From contig QHQA01000154.1 of NCBI GenBank assembly GCA_003219695.1, forward strand, positions 17,831 through 81,830: 64,000 bases of DNA, read 5' to 3'. The stretch is from Verrucomicrobiota bacterium. Lineage in GTDB: Bacteria; Verrucomicrobiota; Verrucomicrobiia; Chthoniobacterales; UBA10450. A program made the translations under genes and the position numbers. Shown here piece by piece: positions 51,014-59,990 of this stretch (positions are counted from its first letter, which is position 1; every line of letters starts with the position of its first letter). Below the pieces are notes generated by a model. That model saw only the letters and a list, made by a program, of their open reading frames with translations. It had not been told where the DNA came from and ran no database searches.

Positions 51014-51568
51014 ATGCCAAAAATCGGCACTATCATCGTTGTCACTCTCTGGTGCGCGGCATTTTGCCCGCGCCCGGCTGCGGCGTTGGGTTTCTCCCCG
51101 CCGAAACCCAAGTTTAGTTACACCGATGCGTCCGGGAAAAAACAATCCGCCGAAGTCGTCGATAAATTTTATCCAAAGAAGATCGTGCAGCCGTTTGCCA
51201 AGGTCGATCCCAAGATCGATCCGAAACTGCGCCGGGCGGCTACGATAGCCGAGGAACGCGCCCACGCACACTCGCTTTCCAAGTGCTGGCACTTTGTGAA
51301 GGAAGCGCTCGTTGCTGCCGGTGTGGTGAAGTCCCGGCCGCAGACGACACTGGCGAAACAAGCCGGCCAGGAGTTGGTGAACAATTACGGATTCAAAAAA
51401 CTCCCGGTATCAGATCCCTACCAAGCACCAGTCGGGTCTGTGTTGGTGTATGACGCCAAGCGCGAGGCGGGACACGTCGAGATCCGAACCGAGAACGGTT
51501 TCGTAAGCGATTTTCGCTCGAAGACACCATCGCGGCGGCCGCTGATTGGCGTTTTCGCGAAGACCTAA
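51014..51568 (+). CDS. Secreted protein with CHAP/NlpC-P60-like cysteine-hydrolase features
   Basis: Signal peptide MPKIGTIIVVTLWCAAFCPRPAAA; SLSKCWHFVKEALVAAG ... PYQAPVGSVLVYDAKREAGHVEIRTENGFVSDF. Confidence 0.55.
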   Translation: MPKIGTIIVVTLWCAAFCPRPAAALGFSPPKPKFSYTDASGKKQSAEVVDKFYPKKIVQPFAKVDPKIDPKLRRAATIAEERAHAHSLSKCWHFVKEALVAAGVVKSRPQTTLAKQAGQELVNNYGFKKLPVSDPYQAPVGSVLVYDAKREAGHVEIRTENGFVSDFRSKTPSRRPLIGVFAKT

Positions 51569-51590
51569 TTCGCGTAGTAGCCGGAACCCA

Positions 51591-51620
51591 AAGCGGCGCG
51601 GCGGTGCTCCGCCGCTTTTG
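51591..51620 (+). terminator. Possible rho-independent terminator
   Basis: AAGCGGCG...CGCCGCTTTTG hairpin just downstream of the 51014-51568 CDS; short T tract. Confidence 0.4.
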
Positions 51621-51729
51621 CATGGCCGAGTTGCTTCAGCTTAGCGCGGTATGATTGGGTCTTTCGCTCACGTTCGAGCTCGGATTTTCAGTTTCAAAGT
51701 AACCTCCGCGCCGGTTAGAATCTTTTCTT

Positions 51730-52467
51730 ATGTCGCACACCGAGGTCATTCGCATCGCGATGTGGTCTGGGCCGCGAAATATCTCCACTGCAATGATGCG
51801 TGCATGGGGCAATCGAGCCGATACCTCGGTGATCGATGAGCCATTTTACGCGTATTATCTAAAGGCGACGGGCAAAAACCATCCCGGCGCGGATGAAGTG
51901 ATCGCTACAGGCGAAACCGATTGGCGCAAAGTTGTTGCGCACCTGACCGGGCCGATCCCGAACGGCAAGCAGATTTTTTTTCAGAAGCAGATGGCGCACC
52001 ACCTCTTGCCGGAGATAGATCGAGCATGGCTCGGCGCAGTGACGAACTGTTTTCTTATTCGCGATCCACGTAAAGTAATTGCCTCCTATGTGAGAAAACG
52101 AGAGGACCCTGGGCTGGAAGATCTCGGCTTCGTGCAACAGGCCGAGATTTTCGATTTTGTTTGCGCTCAGACGAATGCGATCCCGCCGGTTCTCGATGCG
52201 AAAGATGTGCTCGAAAATCCTGCGCGAATGCTGCGACTCCTGTGCGACGAAGTCGGCGTGGAGTTCAGCAAGTCGATGCTGTCCTGGCCGCCGGGATTAC
52301 GCGAGACCGACGGCATCTGGGCGAAGCATTGGTACGGCGAGGTGGCAAAGACTACTTCGTTTCAACCGTATCGTCCCAGCCATGATGAAGTGCCGCAGCG
52401 TTTCCGCGAAATTTATGAGCACTGTTACGCGTGTTACGAGCGGCTTTATGAACATCGCCTTCGGTAG
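51730..52467 (+). CDS. P-loop sulfotransferase-like protein
   Basis: IAMWSGPRNISTAMMRAWGNRADTSVIDEPFYAYYLK (PAPS-loop-like), CFLIRDPRKVIASYVRKRED. Confidence 0.8.
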   Translation: MSHTEVIRIAMWSGPRNISTAMMRAWGNRADTSVIDEPFYAYYLKATGKNHPGADEVIATGETDWRKVVAHLTGPIPNGKQIFFQKQMAHHLLPEIDRAWLGAVTNCFLIRDPRKVIASYVRKREDPGLEDLGFVQQAEIFDFVCAQTNAIPPVLDAKDVLENPARMLRLLCDEVGVEFSKSMLSWPPGLRETDGIWAKHWYGEVAKTTSFQPYRPSHDEVPQRFREIYEHCYACYERLYEHRLR

Positions 52468-52495
52468 AGACGGCTGAAGGACGAGCATCAAACGC

Positions 52496-52618
52496 GCTCG
52501 AAGCTCCAAGACCCAAGCTCCAACATCCAGAGAAATTTCAAAAACCAATGTTCAATCGCCCGTTTGGAGCTTGATATTGGAATTTCTCTGGAGCTTGGAT
52601 GTTGGAAGTTGGAATTTA
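52496..52618. repeat. Short P3 palindromic element (MITE-like)
   Basis: gaagctccaagacccaagctccaacatccagagaaatttc...gaatttctctggagcttggatgttggaagttgg. Confidence 0.75.
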
Positions 52619-52624
52619 AAAGCG

Positions 52625-53545
52625 ATGCTGCAGAAATTCGACGAACGAAATCGCGAGTTGATCGTGAACATCAACGGTCATCTGATCCATCGCGATAAAG
52701 CCGGGATCAGCCCCTTTGATTCGGCAGTGCAGGGTGGTGATGCGGTCTGGGAAGGATTGCGCCTCTACAACGGACGAATTTTCAAGCTCCACGAACATCT
52801 CGATCGGCTGGAGCATTCAGCCCGCGCCCTGTCGTTCACCGAAATTCCGCCGCGGGAAAAAATCATCGACGAAATCAAACGCACGCTCACTGCGAACAAG
52901 ATGCGCGACGGCGTGCATGTTCGGCTGACGCTCACGCGCGGCGTGAAAATCACGTCGGGCATGGACCCGCGACTGAACCAAAGCGGGCCGACCTTGATCG
53001 TGCTCGCAGAACATAAGGCGCCCGTTTACGCCAAGACCGGGCTGGCCCTGATTACGAGCAAAATTCGACGCCCGCCGCCGGAGGTCCTCGATGCGCGAAT
53101 TCATCATGCCAACCTGCTGAATTCAATTCTCGCCAAGATAGAAGCAAACAACGTCGGCGCGGACGACGCGCTCATGCTGGACACGCGCGGCTTTGTCGCG
53201 GAAACGAACGCGACGCATGTGTTCATCGTGCGCAACTCCGATAAATCGCGAGCAAGCGGCGACCTGGCCACCAGTCGCGTGGTGGCTTGCCCCGAGGGGA
53301 TTACTCGCGCGACGGTGATCGAAATTTGTGCTGCCGAAAAGATTCGCTGCATCGAGACCGACTTGTCGGTCGTCGATATTTACGGTGCTCAGGAAATGTT
53401 TTGCACCGGCACAATGGGCGAACTGGCTGGCGTGATCAGGATCGACAATCGCCAGATCGGCGACGGCAAAGTCGGCCCGATGACAAAGCGGCTGAGCGAT
53501 CTCTACGTCCAACGCACGGCGACCGAAGGCGTGGAGGTGGTCTAG
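52625..53545 (+). CDS. Class IV (branched-chain/D-amino-acid type) aminotransferase
   Basis: SPFDSAVQGGDAVWEGLRLYNGRIFKLHEHLDRL, NLLNSILAKIEANNVGADDALMLDTRGFVAETNATHVFIV; first internal ATG after the repeat used. Confidence 0.9.
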   Translation: MLQKFDERNRELIVNINGHLIHRDKAGISPFDSAVQGGDAVWEGLRLYNGRIFKLHEHLDRLEHSARALSFTEIPPREKIIDEIKRTLTANKMRDGVHVRLTLTRGVKITSGMDPRLNQSGPTLIVLAEHKAPVYAKTGLALITSKIRRPPPEVLDARIHHANLLNSILAKIEANNVGADDALMLDTRGFVAETNATHVFIVRNSDKSRASGDLATSRVVACPEGITRATVIEICAAEKIRCIETDLSVVDIYGAQEMFCTGTMGELAGVIRIDNRQIGDGKVGPMTKRLSDLYVQRTATEGVEVV

Positions 53546-53565
53546 TTTGGGACTCCTTGGAGGAA

Positions 53566-53652
53566 AACGCTCAACGCCCAACTCCCAACACCGAATGCTC
53601 AACTATCTGAATTGGACGTTGGGGTGTTGGACGTTGAGCGTTGGGCGTTGAG
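53566..53652. repeat. Palindromic repeat family P4 (AACGCTCAACGCCCAACTCCCAACACC / GGTGTTGGACGTTGAGCGTTGGGCGTTGAG)
   Basis: Near-perfect inverted arms. Confidence 0.8.
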
Positions 53653-53656
53653 AATT

Positions 53657-54253
53657 CTATTGTCCCCAAGTCTTTCTTTGAAAGGAAACCCGGCCAGATC
53701 CCTTCTCGAATGCTTCAAAGTGCTCCGGGTTCTGCTGGTAAAATTTTTGGTGATACGCCTCGGCGGGATAAAATTTCGTCGCGGGCAAAATTTCAGTGAC
53801 GACCGGTTTTTTAAATTTCGCCGAGCGCGCCAGCTTTTCTTTTGATGCCTCGGCGATTTTTTTCTCCTCGGCGTTGCCGTAAAAAATCTCGGCGCGATAG
53901 CTCGGGCCGATATCGGTGAACTGGCCATCGGCCTGGGTGGGGTCGATCTGGCGCCAGTAGATGTCAAGCAATTGCTCATAGGAAATTTTCGCCGGGTCGT
54001 AGGTGATCTCGATCGACTCGCGATAATTGGTTTTTTCCGAGGAGACGAGCTCGTAAGTCGGATTTCGCTCGGTTCCGCCGCAATAACCTACTACTGTTTT
54101 GATGACCCCCGGCGCTTTGTCGAACGCTGGCTGAATGCACCAGAAACAGCCACCTGCGAAGATCGCGCTCCGCGTTTGATTCGGCGAGGAAGTTTGCGCA
54201 GAAACCAGGTTGGAAATTGAGAATAGTAGAACGCCCAGCAGGAGAGATTTCAT
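53657..54253 (-). CDS. msrA: Peptide-methionine (S)-S-oxide reductase MsrA
   Basis: SAIFAGGCFWCIQPAFDKAPGVIKTVVGYCGGTERNPTYELVSS, QIDPTQADGQFTDIGPSYRAEIFY; secretion signal at N-terminus. Confidence 0.95.
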   Translation of the reverse strand: MKSLLLGVLLFSISNLVSAQTSSPNQTRSAIFAGGCFWCIQPAFDKAPGVIKTVVGYCGGTERNPTYELVSSEKTNYRESIEITYDPAKISYEQLLDIYWRQIDPTQADGQFTDIGPSYRAEIFYGNAEEKKIAEASKEKLARSAKFKKPVVTEILPATKFYPAEAYHQKFYQQNPEHFEAFEKGSGRVSFQRKTWGQ

Positions 54254-54369
54254 CGGGCGTACCTTAGACAGCACAAAACGCCCTGTCGTTGCGAATTTGC
54301 CGAGGAGCACTTTTTTCAGATGACCGCATACAAGTTGAATTGCCCGCGACGTGACGACAATTTTCCTCC

Positions 54370-54951
54370 GTGATCGAACTGGTCCCAGAGTTGTCCACTG
54401 AGCGCCTTGATGTCGGGGAGCTTTTCGGGCGCGATGCGCCGCTGCATGTGGATCTGGGCTGTGGCGATGGCTCTTTTCTTTGCGAGTTGGCTCAGCAGTT
54501 CCCAGAGAAAAATTTCCTCGGAATCGAGAGGTTGAATAAACGAGTAGAGAAAACGCGCCGCAAAACTGACAAGATCGAACACGTGCGGGTGCTGCGCGCG
54601 GACACTTTTCATGCCGTGCGCTATCTACTGCCGGAGAATTCAGTGGAAACATTTTACCTCTTGTTTCCCGATCCGTGGCCGAAACGGCGGCATCAGCGCC
54701 GCCGGATTTTTACCCGCGACTTTTTAGATTCCGTTGCTGCTGCATTGGAACACAACGGTTTGTTGCGCGTGGCGACCGATCAGCTCGATTATTCTCAGCA
54801 AATGGAGCGGCTCAGCCACGCACATCCGCAATTTGAAATTGTCGATCTCGCTGACGTGGCCCTTCCGTCCACAAAGTTCGAACGAAAATTCCAAGAACAA
54901 GGGGCATCCATTCATCGGCTCGCGCTGCGAAAAGTTTCACCGGTCAAATAA
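54370..54951 (+). CDS. trmB: tRNA (guanine-N7-)-methyltransferase
   Basis: VDLGCGDGSFLCELAQQFPEKNFLGIERLNKRVEK, FYLLFPDPWPKRRHQRRRIF. Confidence 0.93.
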   Translation: MIELVPELSTERLDVGELFGRDAPLHVDLGCGDGSFLCELAQQFPEKNFLGIERLNKRVEKTRRKTDKIEHVRVLRADTFHAVRYLLPENSVETFYLLFPDPWPKRRHQRRRIFTRDFLDSVAAALEHNGLLRVATDQLDYSQQMERLSHAHPQFEIVDLADVALPSTKFERKFQEQGASIHRLALRKVSPVK

Positions 54952-57209
54952 GCGCGGGCGCTCCATTCGTTGCCGGAGAACTTCAATTCCACCGCGCCGG
55001 TCTCGTCCTGGCGAAAGAGTTTAATTCCGCGGGCCCGAACCTGCTGAGCCCACTCATCGCTGATCCGTTCGTGTGCCGGGAAGTCCTGTGAAGTGGCGAC
55101 GATCAGTTGTGGCCGCACCGCGTCGAGAAACGGGCTGGAGCCCGAAAATCCGGAGTGATGTTGACCTTTGATGAGAATGTCGCTGTGCAGGTCGAAGTCA
55201 TTCTTCAACAGTGCCCGCTCCGTGTCTGTGCCACTGTCGGACATGAACAAAGCGAAGTTCGCCGGCGCGACGAATAAGCGTATAGCTGCTGCCTGATCAT
55301 CTGTAGTCGCTGCTGCAAAACCGCGGGGCGGAAAAAGAACACGTGCGGTCACTTTGTGCGACAAACGGAAATCGTCTCCGGCAGCCAATCCGTCCACCTT
55401 GCGCCCGCGTTGCTTCAGCAAGCGTTGCAGCTCCCGATGAACAAAAGAGCGGTCGGGCGCGAGATTGTCGATGAGATGCGCGCGGGGAAAATCGCGGAGC
55501 AATTCTCCTGCGCCACCGATGTGAAGCGAGTCGCCATGGGTCAGGAACAACCCGCTGAGCCGGTTCACCCCGGCCCACTGCAAATATTCGCGGACGACAC
55601 GGTCATAGCTGCGCTCACTCCCGCAATCAAACAACCAGTCCCGGCCATTTGTTCGCACATGAACCGCCGCGCCTGCGCCCACGTCCAGCACCGTGATTTT
55701 GGCCGAACTTTTGCCCAAGTGCAGCGGCCCGACATAAAAATGGCCGCCAGGAATTTGCGCGAACAGATGGACGATGCCGACGACCAGTGTGGCCAGCGCC
55801 CAGTTTGCATTGTTGAAAATAACAGCGAGCCACGGGAGAAGCGGCGTAGCGATCAGCGAAAGCAGCGCAACGGCCAGAACGAAAAACGCGATAGGAACTA
55901 CTACGAGGTTCGCGAGCAAGGAAATCGGCGTAACCAGGTGGAAATACCAGAGGATGAGTGGCAAGGAGCCAAGCCACGCTGCAAGCGAGACCGATGCTCC
56001 GCCACAGAGCCATTCATATCCGGAATGCATCCATCTGCGCGGACCACGCAGAAGATTTGGCGGCAGGAAAGGATCGACCGCGCCCCAACGTTGCAAAAAT
56101 CTAAAGAACGGATCTGCAAACAACACAATTGCGCCGACCACTGCGAAGGACAGCTGAAAACCAGTGGAAAACAGTTCGGTCGTGTTCCAGCAGAGAATGA
56201 AAAACGCCGCTGCTGCCAGGCTGTTTGCCAGGAAAACCTTGCGTTCGAAAAATAAACCGCCGATCAGGACCGACGCCATCGTGGCGGCTCTCACACTTGA
56301 TATGTGCAGGCCGGTCACTGCCGCGTAAAAGAAAAGCAGCGGAATGATCACTGCGGCCGCTGTTTTACGTGAAAGCCGCGCGACTGTTGCCAGCATCCAA
56401 AGAAGAGTCGCAACAATTCCTACGTGCAGCCCGGCGACAGCGAACAGGTGAAGTGTGCCTGTTTGTTGAAATGGTTCTTCGATGTCCTCCGGCGTTTGGT
56501 GCCTGAGCCCAAGCACAATTCCGCTGAGAAAACTTTGCACCTCCGGCGCGTTTCCCAGATCGCGAAAGAGCGCATTTTGCATCCAGATACGCGACTTTTG
56601 CGCCAGGCGTAGAATCGCGTTCCCGCCGCCGTGCCGAATCAGCGTGCCGTCCTCTGCGTAGCGAACAAATAACAAACGGCGAACGTCCCGGCGCTCCAGG
56701 TACGAACGCATATCGAACTCGCCGGGATTGCGCGGCGGCGCGATCGGCTCGGCAGTTCCAGAAAGCTTTAGCTCGTCGCCGAATTCAGGAGCGCCTCGCC
56801 AGCGAACCTGCCAGACGGCGTCCGTTCGCTCGTTTCTTCCTTCCAAATCAATCGATTCTAGCTTGAATAGGAACGTCGCAAATCCGTTAGGCGCGATTTT
56901 TGGCTCGGTAATCACTGCGCCAGTTGCTGTGACGACTCGTGGCCGGTTGCCTAGCTCAGCGACGAGCTGCTGGCCTTCCATGTCCCGGGTGGTGAAATTG
57001 TGCAGCAGGAAAAATCCAGCTCCGACGATCAGGTAGGTCGCAATCAGTCTGGGCCACCAGATTACTGCGATTGCACAAACCAACGTAAATATCGTGAGCG
57101 CGGTCAGGACGAAACCGGAGGGCGAGAAGAACTCCGCGAAAATAATTCCCACGGCGGCCATTGCCGCCAAGCCAACAAATGGTTGGCGTGGCATGGTCGC
57201 CAGTTTCAT
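54912..57209 (-). CDS. comEC: ComEC/Rec2 family DNA uptake channel
   Basis: ComEC core SFLSGIVLGLRHQTPEDIEEPFQQTGTLHLFAVAGLHVGIVATLLW, C-terminal metallo-beta-lactamase-like domain LTHGDSLHIGGAGELL. Confidence 0.9.
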   Translation of the reverse strand: MKLATMPRQPFVGLAAMAAVGIIFAEFFSPSGFVLTALTIFTLVCAIAVIWWPRLIATYLIVGAGFFLLHNFTTRDMEGQQLVAELGNRPRVVTATGAVITEPKIAPNGFATFLFKLESIDLEGRNERTDAVWQVRWRGAPEFGDELKLSGTAEPIAPPRNPGEFDMRSYLERRDVRRLLFVRYAEDGTLIRHGGGNAILRLAQKSRIWMQNALFRDLGNAPEVQSFLSGIVLGLRHQTPEDIEEPFQQTGTLHLFAVAGLHVGIVATLLWMLATVARLSRKTAAAVIIPLLFFYAAVTGLHISSVRAATMASVLIGGLFFERKVFLANSLAAAAFFILCWNTTELFSTGFQLSFAVVGAIVLFADPFFRFLQRWGAVDPFLPPNLLRGPRRWMHSGYEWLCGGASVSLAAWLGSLPLILWYFHLVTPISLLANLVVVPIAFFVLAVALLSLIATPLLPWLAVIFNNANWALATLVVGIVHLFAQIPGGHFYVGPLHLGKSSAKITVLDVGAGAAVHVRTNGRDWLFDCGSERSYDRVVREYLQWAGVNRLSGLFLTHGDSLHIGGAGELLRDFPRAHLIDNLAPDRSFVHRELQRLLKQRGRKVDGLAAGDDFRLSHKVTARVLFPPRGFAAATTDDQAAAIRLFVAPANFALFMSDSGTDTERALLKNDFDLHSDILIKGQHHSGFSGSSPFLDAVRPQLIVATSQDFPAHERISDEWAQQVRARGIKLFRQDETGAVELKFSGNEWSARAYLTGETFRSASR

Positions 57210-57288
57210 GCACCGGTTTTTCGCTCATCCAGCGCGAGCAAGGCAAGCTTCAATCGCAATTGTGAGCTTCTTTCAATCGAAAAGGTGC

Positions 57289-57783
57289 TCAAGACTTTGG
57301 GCTTGGCACGAGCAGCACGGGGCGAGTCGCGTGTTTGAGAACGCCTTTGGTCGCGCTGCCCACAAGCAAATGATACATGGCGCCGTGCCCATGCGTTCCC
57401 ATCACGATGAGGTCGGCATTAATTGCGTCTGCTTGATTTAAGATTTCTTCTGCCACCGACCCGGTCGGCTGGTGCAACGTCACCTTGGTGCCCGCTTGCG
57501 CGATTTCTTTTTCCCATTGCGCAAGCTGCGACTTTTGGTTTTCGCTCTCTGGAATTGTCTGGGGCATGGAGTTAAATCCGGGGACAGGCACGCCTGAGAC
57601 AGGTGCAAGCTCAGGCATCCCAGCCAGGCCGTAGCTGAGAGCGCCGGGAGCAGTAGCGGCGGTGAGTTCTCTCACGTGCGCCAGATGAATTTCTGCATCG
57701 AGAGCTTTTGCGAGTTGTCGCGCTACCTCGATCACAGCCGGCGTTGCATCTGAAAAATCCACTGCGACCAAAATGCGTTTCAT
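57289..57783 (-). CDS. Universal stress protein (UspA family)
   Basis: KRILVAVDFSDATPAVIEVARQLAKALDAEIHLAHV, DLIVMGTHGHGAMYHLLVGSATKGVLKHATRPVLLVP. Confidence 0.93.
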   Translation of the reverse strand: MKRILVAVDFSDATPAVIEVARQLAKALDAEIHLAHVRELTAATAPGALSYGLAGMPELAPVSGVPVPGFNSMPQTIPESENQKSQLAQWEKEIAQAGTKVTLHQPTGSVAEEILNQADAINADLIVMGTHGHGAMYHLLVGSATKGVLKHATRPVLLVPSPKS

Positions 57784-57825
57784 GCGCGCATGCCAGCTTA
57801 CGTGGCGCGCTGCTTTATCTCAACA

Positions 57826-57884
57826 TCAAGGAGCGGCGGTCTCCTTGTCCGCCGCTGGGCGATCTGGAGATCGCTCCTCCTTGA
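57826..57884. repeat. Palindromic repeat (TCAAGGAGCGGCGGTCTCC...GGAGATCGCTCCTCCTTGA)
   Basis: Inverted arms with nested hairpin, between divergent usp and rarA. Confidence 0.7.
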
Positions 57885-57933
57885 GAGATGGATCACGATT
57901 GCCTGCATCGGGCGCACACCGTAATTTTCCTTC

Positions 57934-59148
57934 GTGCAGGATCTTTTTGGCGAGAGAGAAGAACTCGACATCCAAAGCGCGGACCGCGCCGCGCCACTCG
58001 CTACGCGCATGCGTCCGCGCTCGCTCGAAGAATTTGTTGGCCAGGAACATATTTTGGCGCCCGGCAAACTTTTGCGGCGCGCGATTGAAGCGGATCGTTT
58101 GCCGTCAGTGATCTTTTCCGGGCCACCGGGAAGCGGCAAGACCACGCTGGCGCGGATCATTGCGGAGATGACGCACGCGAAATTTATTCGGATCAGCGGC
58201 GTGGAAAGCAACGTCGCCGAGATGCGGCGCGTCATCGCGTCGGCCACGAATCGTCTCCGCACATCGGGACAAAGGACGATCCTGTTCATCGATGAGATCC
58301 ATCATTTCAACAAGGCGCAACAGGACATTCTCTTACCCGATGTTGAGAGCGGAAACCTGCGACTCATCGGGGCGACCACTTACAATCCGTTCTTTTACGT
58401 AAATAGCGCGCTGGTCTCGCGCTCGCAGGTCTTTCGACTCGAACCACTCAGCGTCGAACAACTCGAACAATTGATCGATCGCGCGATGGCCGACAAAGAG
58501 CGCGGCCTCGGAAACTACAACGTCGAAATGGACAAGAATGCGCGCCGTCATCTCGCCAAGCTCAGCGACGGCGACGCCCGCAAATGCCTAAACGCTCTCG
58601 AGATCGGAGTGTTGACGACACCGCCTTCTGTAGCCGGGGGCGGTGACCCCGGCACCGCGATCAACGATCGCGGCCCCAACGTAATTCACTTCACTCTCAC
58701 GGTCGCCGAGGAAAGCATCCAGCAAAAGGCGATCGTTTACGATCGCGTCGGCGACGCGCACTACGACACTATCAGCGCGTTTATCAAAAGCATGCGCGCA
58801 TCCGACGAAAAAGGCGCGATGTATTGGCTGGCAAAAATGCTGCATGCCGGCGAAGATTTCCGATTCATTGCGCGACGCATCGTTATTTTCGCCAGCGAAG
58901 ACATCGGCCTCGCCGACCCTGACGCGTTGCGATTAGCGATCGCGACGCAGCAAGCCGTCGAATTTGTAGGGATGCCCGAGGCGCGCATCCCTCTCGCGCA
59001 CGCTACCGCTTACATGTGTCGCGCGCCCAAAAGCCGCGAAGCTTATGATGCGCTCAACGCCGCAACCGAGAAAATCGAGATGGAACAAACCAAACGCGTC
59101 CCCGAGTATCTGAAGAACAAGCATTTCCCGGTAAACCCAGAAGAGTGA
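57934..59148 (+). CDS. rarA: Replication-associated recombination AAA ATPase RarA/MgsA
   Basis: RPRSLEEFVGQEHILAPGKLLRRAIEADRLPSVIFSGPPGSGKTTLARIIAE, ILFIDEIHHFNKAQQDILLPDVESG, YDTISAFIKSMR. Confidence 0.93.
   Translation: MQDLFGEREELDIQSADRAAPLATRMRPRSLEEFVGQEHILAPGKLLRRAIEADRLPSVIFSGPPGSGKTTLARIIAEMTHAKFIRISGVESNVAEMRRVIASATNRLRTSGQRTILFIDEIHHFNKAQQDILLPDVESGNLRLIGATTYNPFFYVNSALVSRSQVFRLEPLSVEQLEQLIDRAMADKERGLGNYNVEMDKNARRHLAKLSDGDARKCLNALEIGVLTTPPSVAGGGDPGTAINDRGPNVIHFTLTVAEESIQQKAIVYDRVGDAHYDTISAFIKSMRASDEKGAMYWLAKMLHAGEDFRFIARRIVIFASEDIGLADPDALRLAIATQQAVEFVGMPEARIPLAHATAYMCRAPKSREAYDALNAATEKIEMEQTKRVPEYLKNKHFPVNPEE
58629..58671. repeat. Palindromic element family P6 (partly eroded right end) in frame inside rarA
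   Basis: TGTAGCCGGGGGCGGTGACCCCGGCACCGCGATCAACGATCGCG; encodes VAGGGDPGTAINDRG. Confidence 0.75.
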
Positions 59149-59157
59149 GAGGCGACT

Positions 59158-59775
59158 GTGCGATCGGTGCCCGATTTCAATCGAATCACTTCGAACATCG
59201 CGATCTGGCATGGCTATGATTCTGCCGTAAAAGCGGAGTTGTACTCGAGTTGCCTCGGGACTTCCGGTGGAACCTATCTGATTGATCCAATTCATTTGCG
59301 ACGTGACGCGCTCGACGAACTTGTCGGTTCTAGTCCAGTTGTGGGAATCATTGTGACGAATTCCAATCATCATCGCGCTTCGATTCAGCTGGCCGCGCAA
59401 TTCTCGGCTCCGATTTTCGCGCGGCACGAGACATTTCTCGATGAACAGCCATCTCAATTGAGGCAAATTGGCGATGGCGACGAGATTTGCGCGGGGCTGC
59501 GCCTGATCTGGATCGAGGGAGCTGCATCGGGAGAAATTGTCCTGCACTTCGCACCTGACGGCGGAACGCTTATTGTCGGCGATGCGCTGATTAATTTTGA
59601 GCCGTACGGGTTCACATTTCTGCCGGCGAAATATTGTTCGAACCAAAAAGAAATGCGGCGGTCGCTGCGCAGACTTTTGGATTACAAAGCCGAGCGAATT
59701 CTTTTCGCGCACGGCACACCGATTTTATCGGGGGCGAGTGAAAGGCTGAGCAGTTTGCTGGCTGGCGATCTCTAA
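59158..59775 (+). CDS. Metallo-beta-lactamase-fold-like protein with degenerate metal site
   Basis: SGGTYLIDPI..., IIVTNSNHHRASIQLAAQFSAPIFARHE, TLIVGDALINFEPYGFTFLP, RILFAHGTPIL. Confidence 0.6.
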   Translation: MRSVPDFNRITSNIAIWHGYDSAVKAELYSSCLGTSGGTYLIDPIHLRRDALDELVGSSPVVGIIVTNSNHHRASIQLAAQFSAPIFARHETFLDEQPSQLRQIGDGDEICAGLRLIWIEGAASGEIVLHFAPDGGTLIVGDALINFEPYGFTFLPAKYCSNQKEMRRSLRRLLDYKAERILFAHGTPILSGASERLSSLLAGDL

Positions 59776-59805
59776 ATGGGCACCAAACTACTAGCAGAAG
59801 AAATT

Positions 59806-59897
59806 GCCCACAAATACACGAAGGACGCGAAGTAAGAGACAGACTGTCCAGCATCGAGCCTCTTTGTTCGTTTGTTTATTTCGTGTGTTTCGTGGGC
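59806..59897. repeat. Palindromic repeat (GCCCACAAATACACGAA ... TTCGTGTGTTTCGTGGGC)
   Basis: Inverted arms in intergenic region. Confidence 0.7.
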
Positions 59898-59914
59898 TAG
59901 AACTAAACAAAGAT

Positions 59915-59968
59915 GTTGCCGGCAGGGCTGCCGGCAACTACAGGCTGGCAGCCCTGTGCTCCCCAGAA
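59915..59968. repeat. Family P5 half-element
   Basis: ttgccggcagggctgccggcaactacaggctggcagccctgtgctcccc; right arm as in the dnaE2 copies. Confidence 0.75.
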
Positions 59969-59990
59969 CTAAAAGCTCTCTGCAAAATCT

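Noticed and set aside
51730-52467. Possible toxin or defence P-loop protein
   Set aside because: PAPS-type loop and partner aminotransferase fit a sulfotransferase-like metabolic protein; no defence neighbours.
55356-56255. 299-aa plus-strand ORF
   Set aside because: Antisense to comEC; compositionally an antisense artefact.
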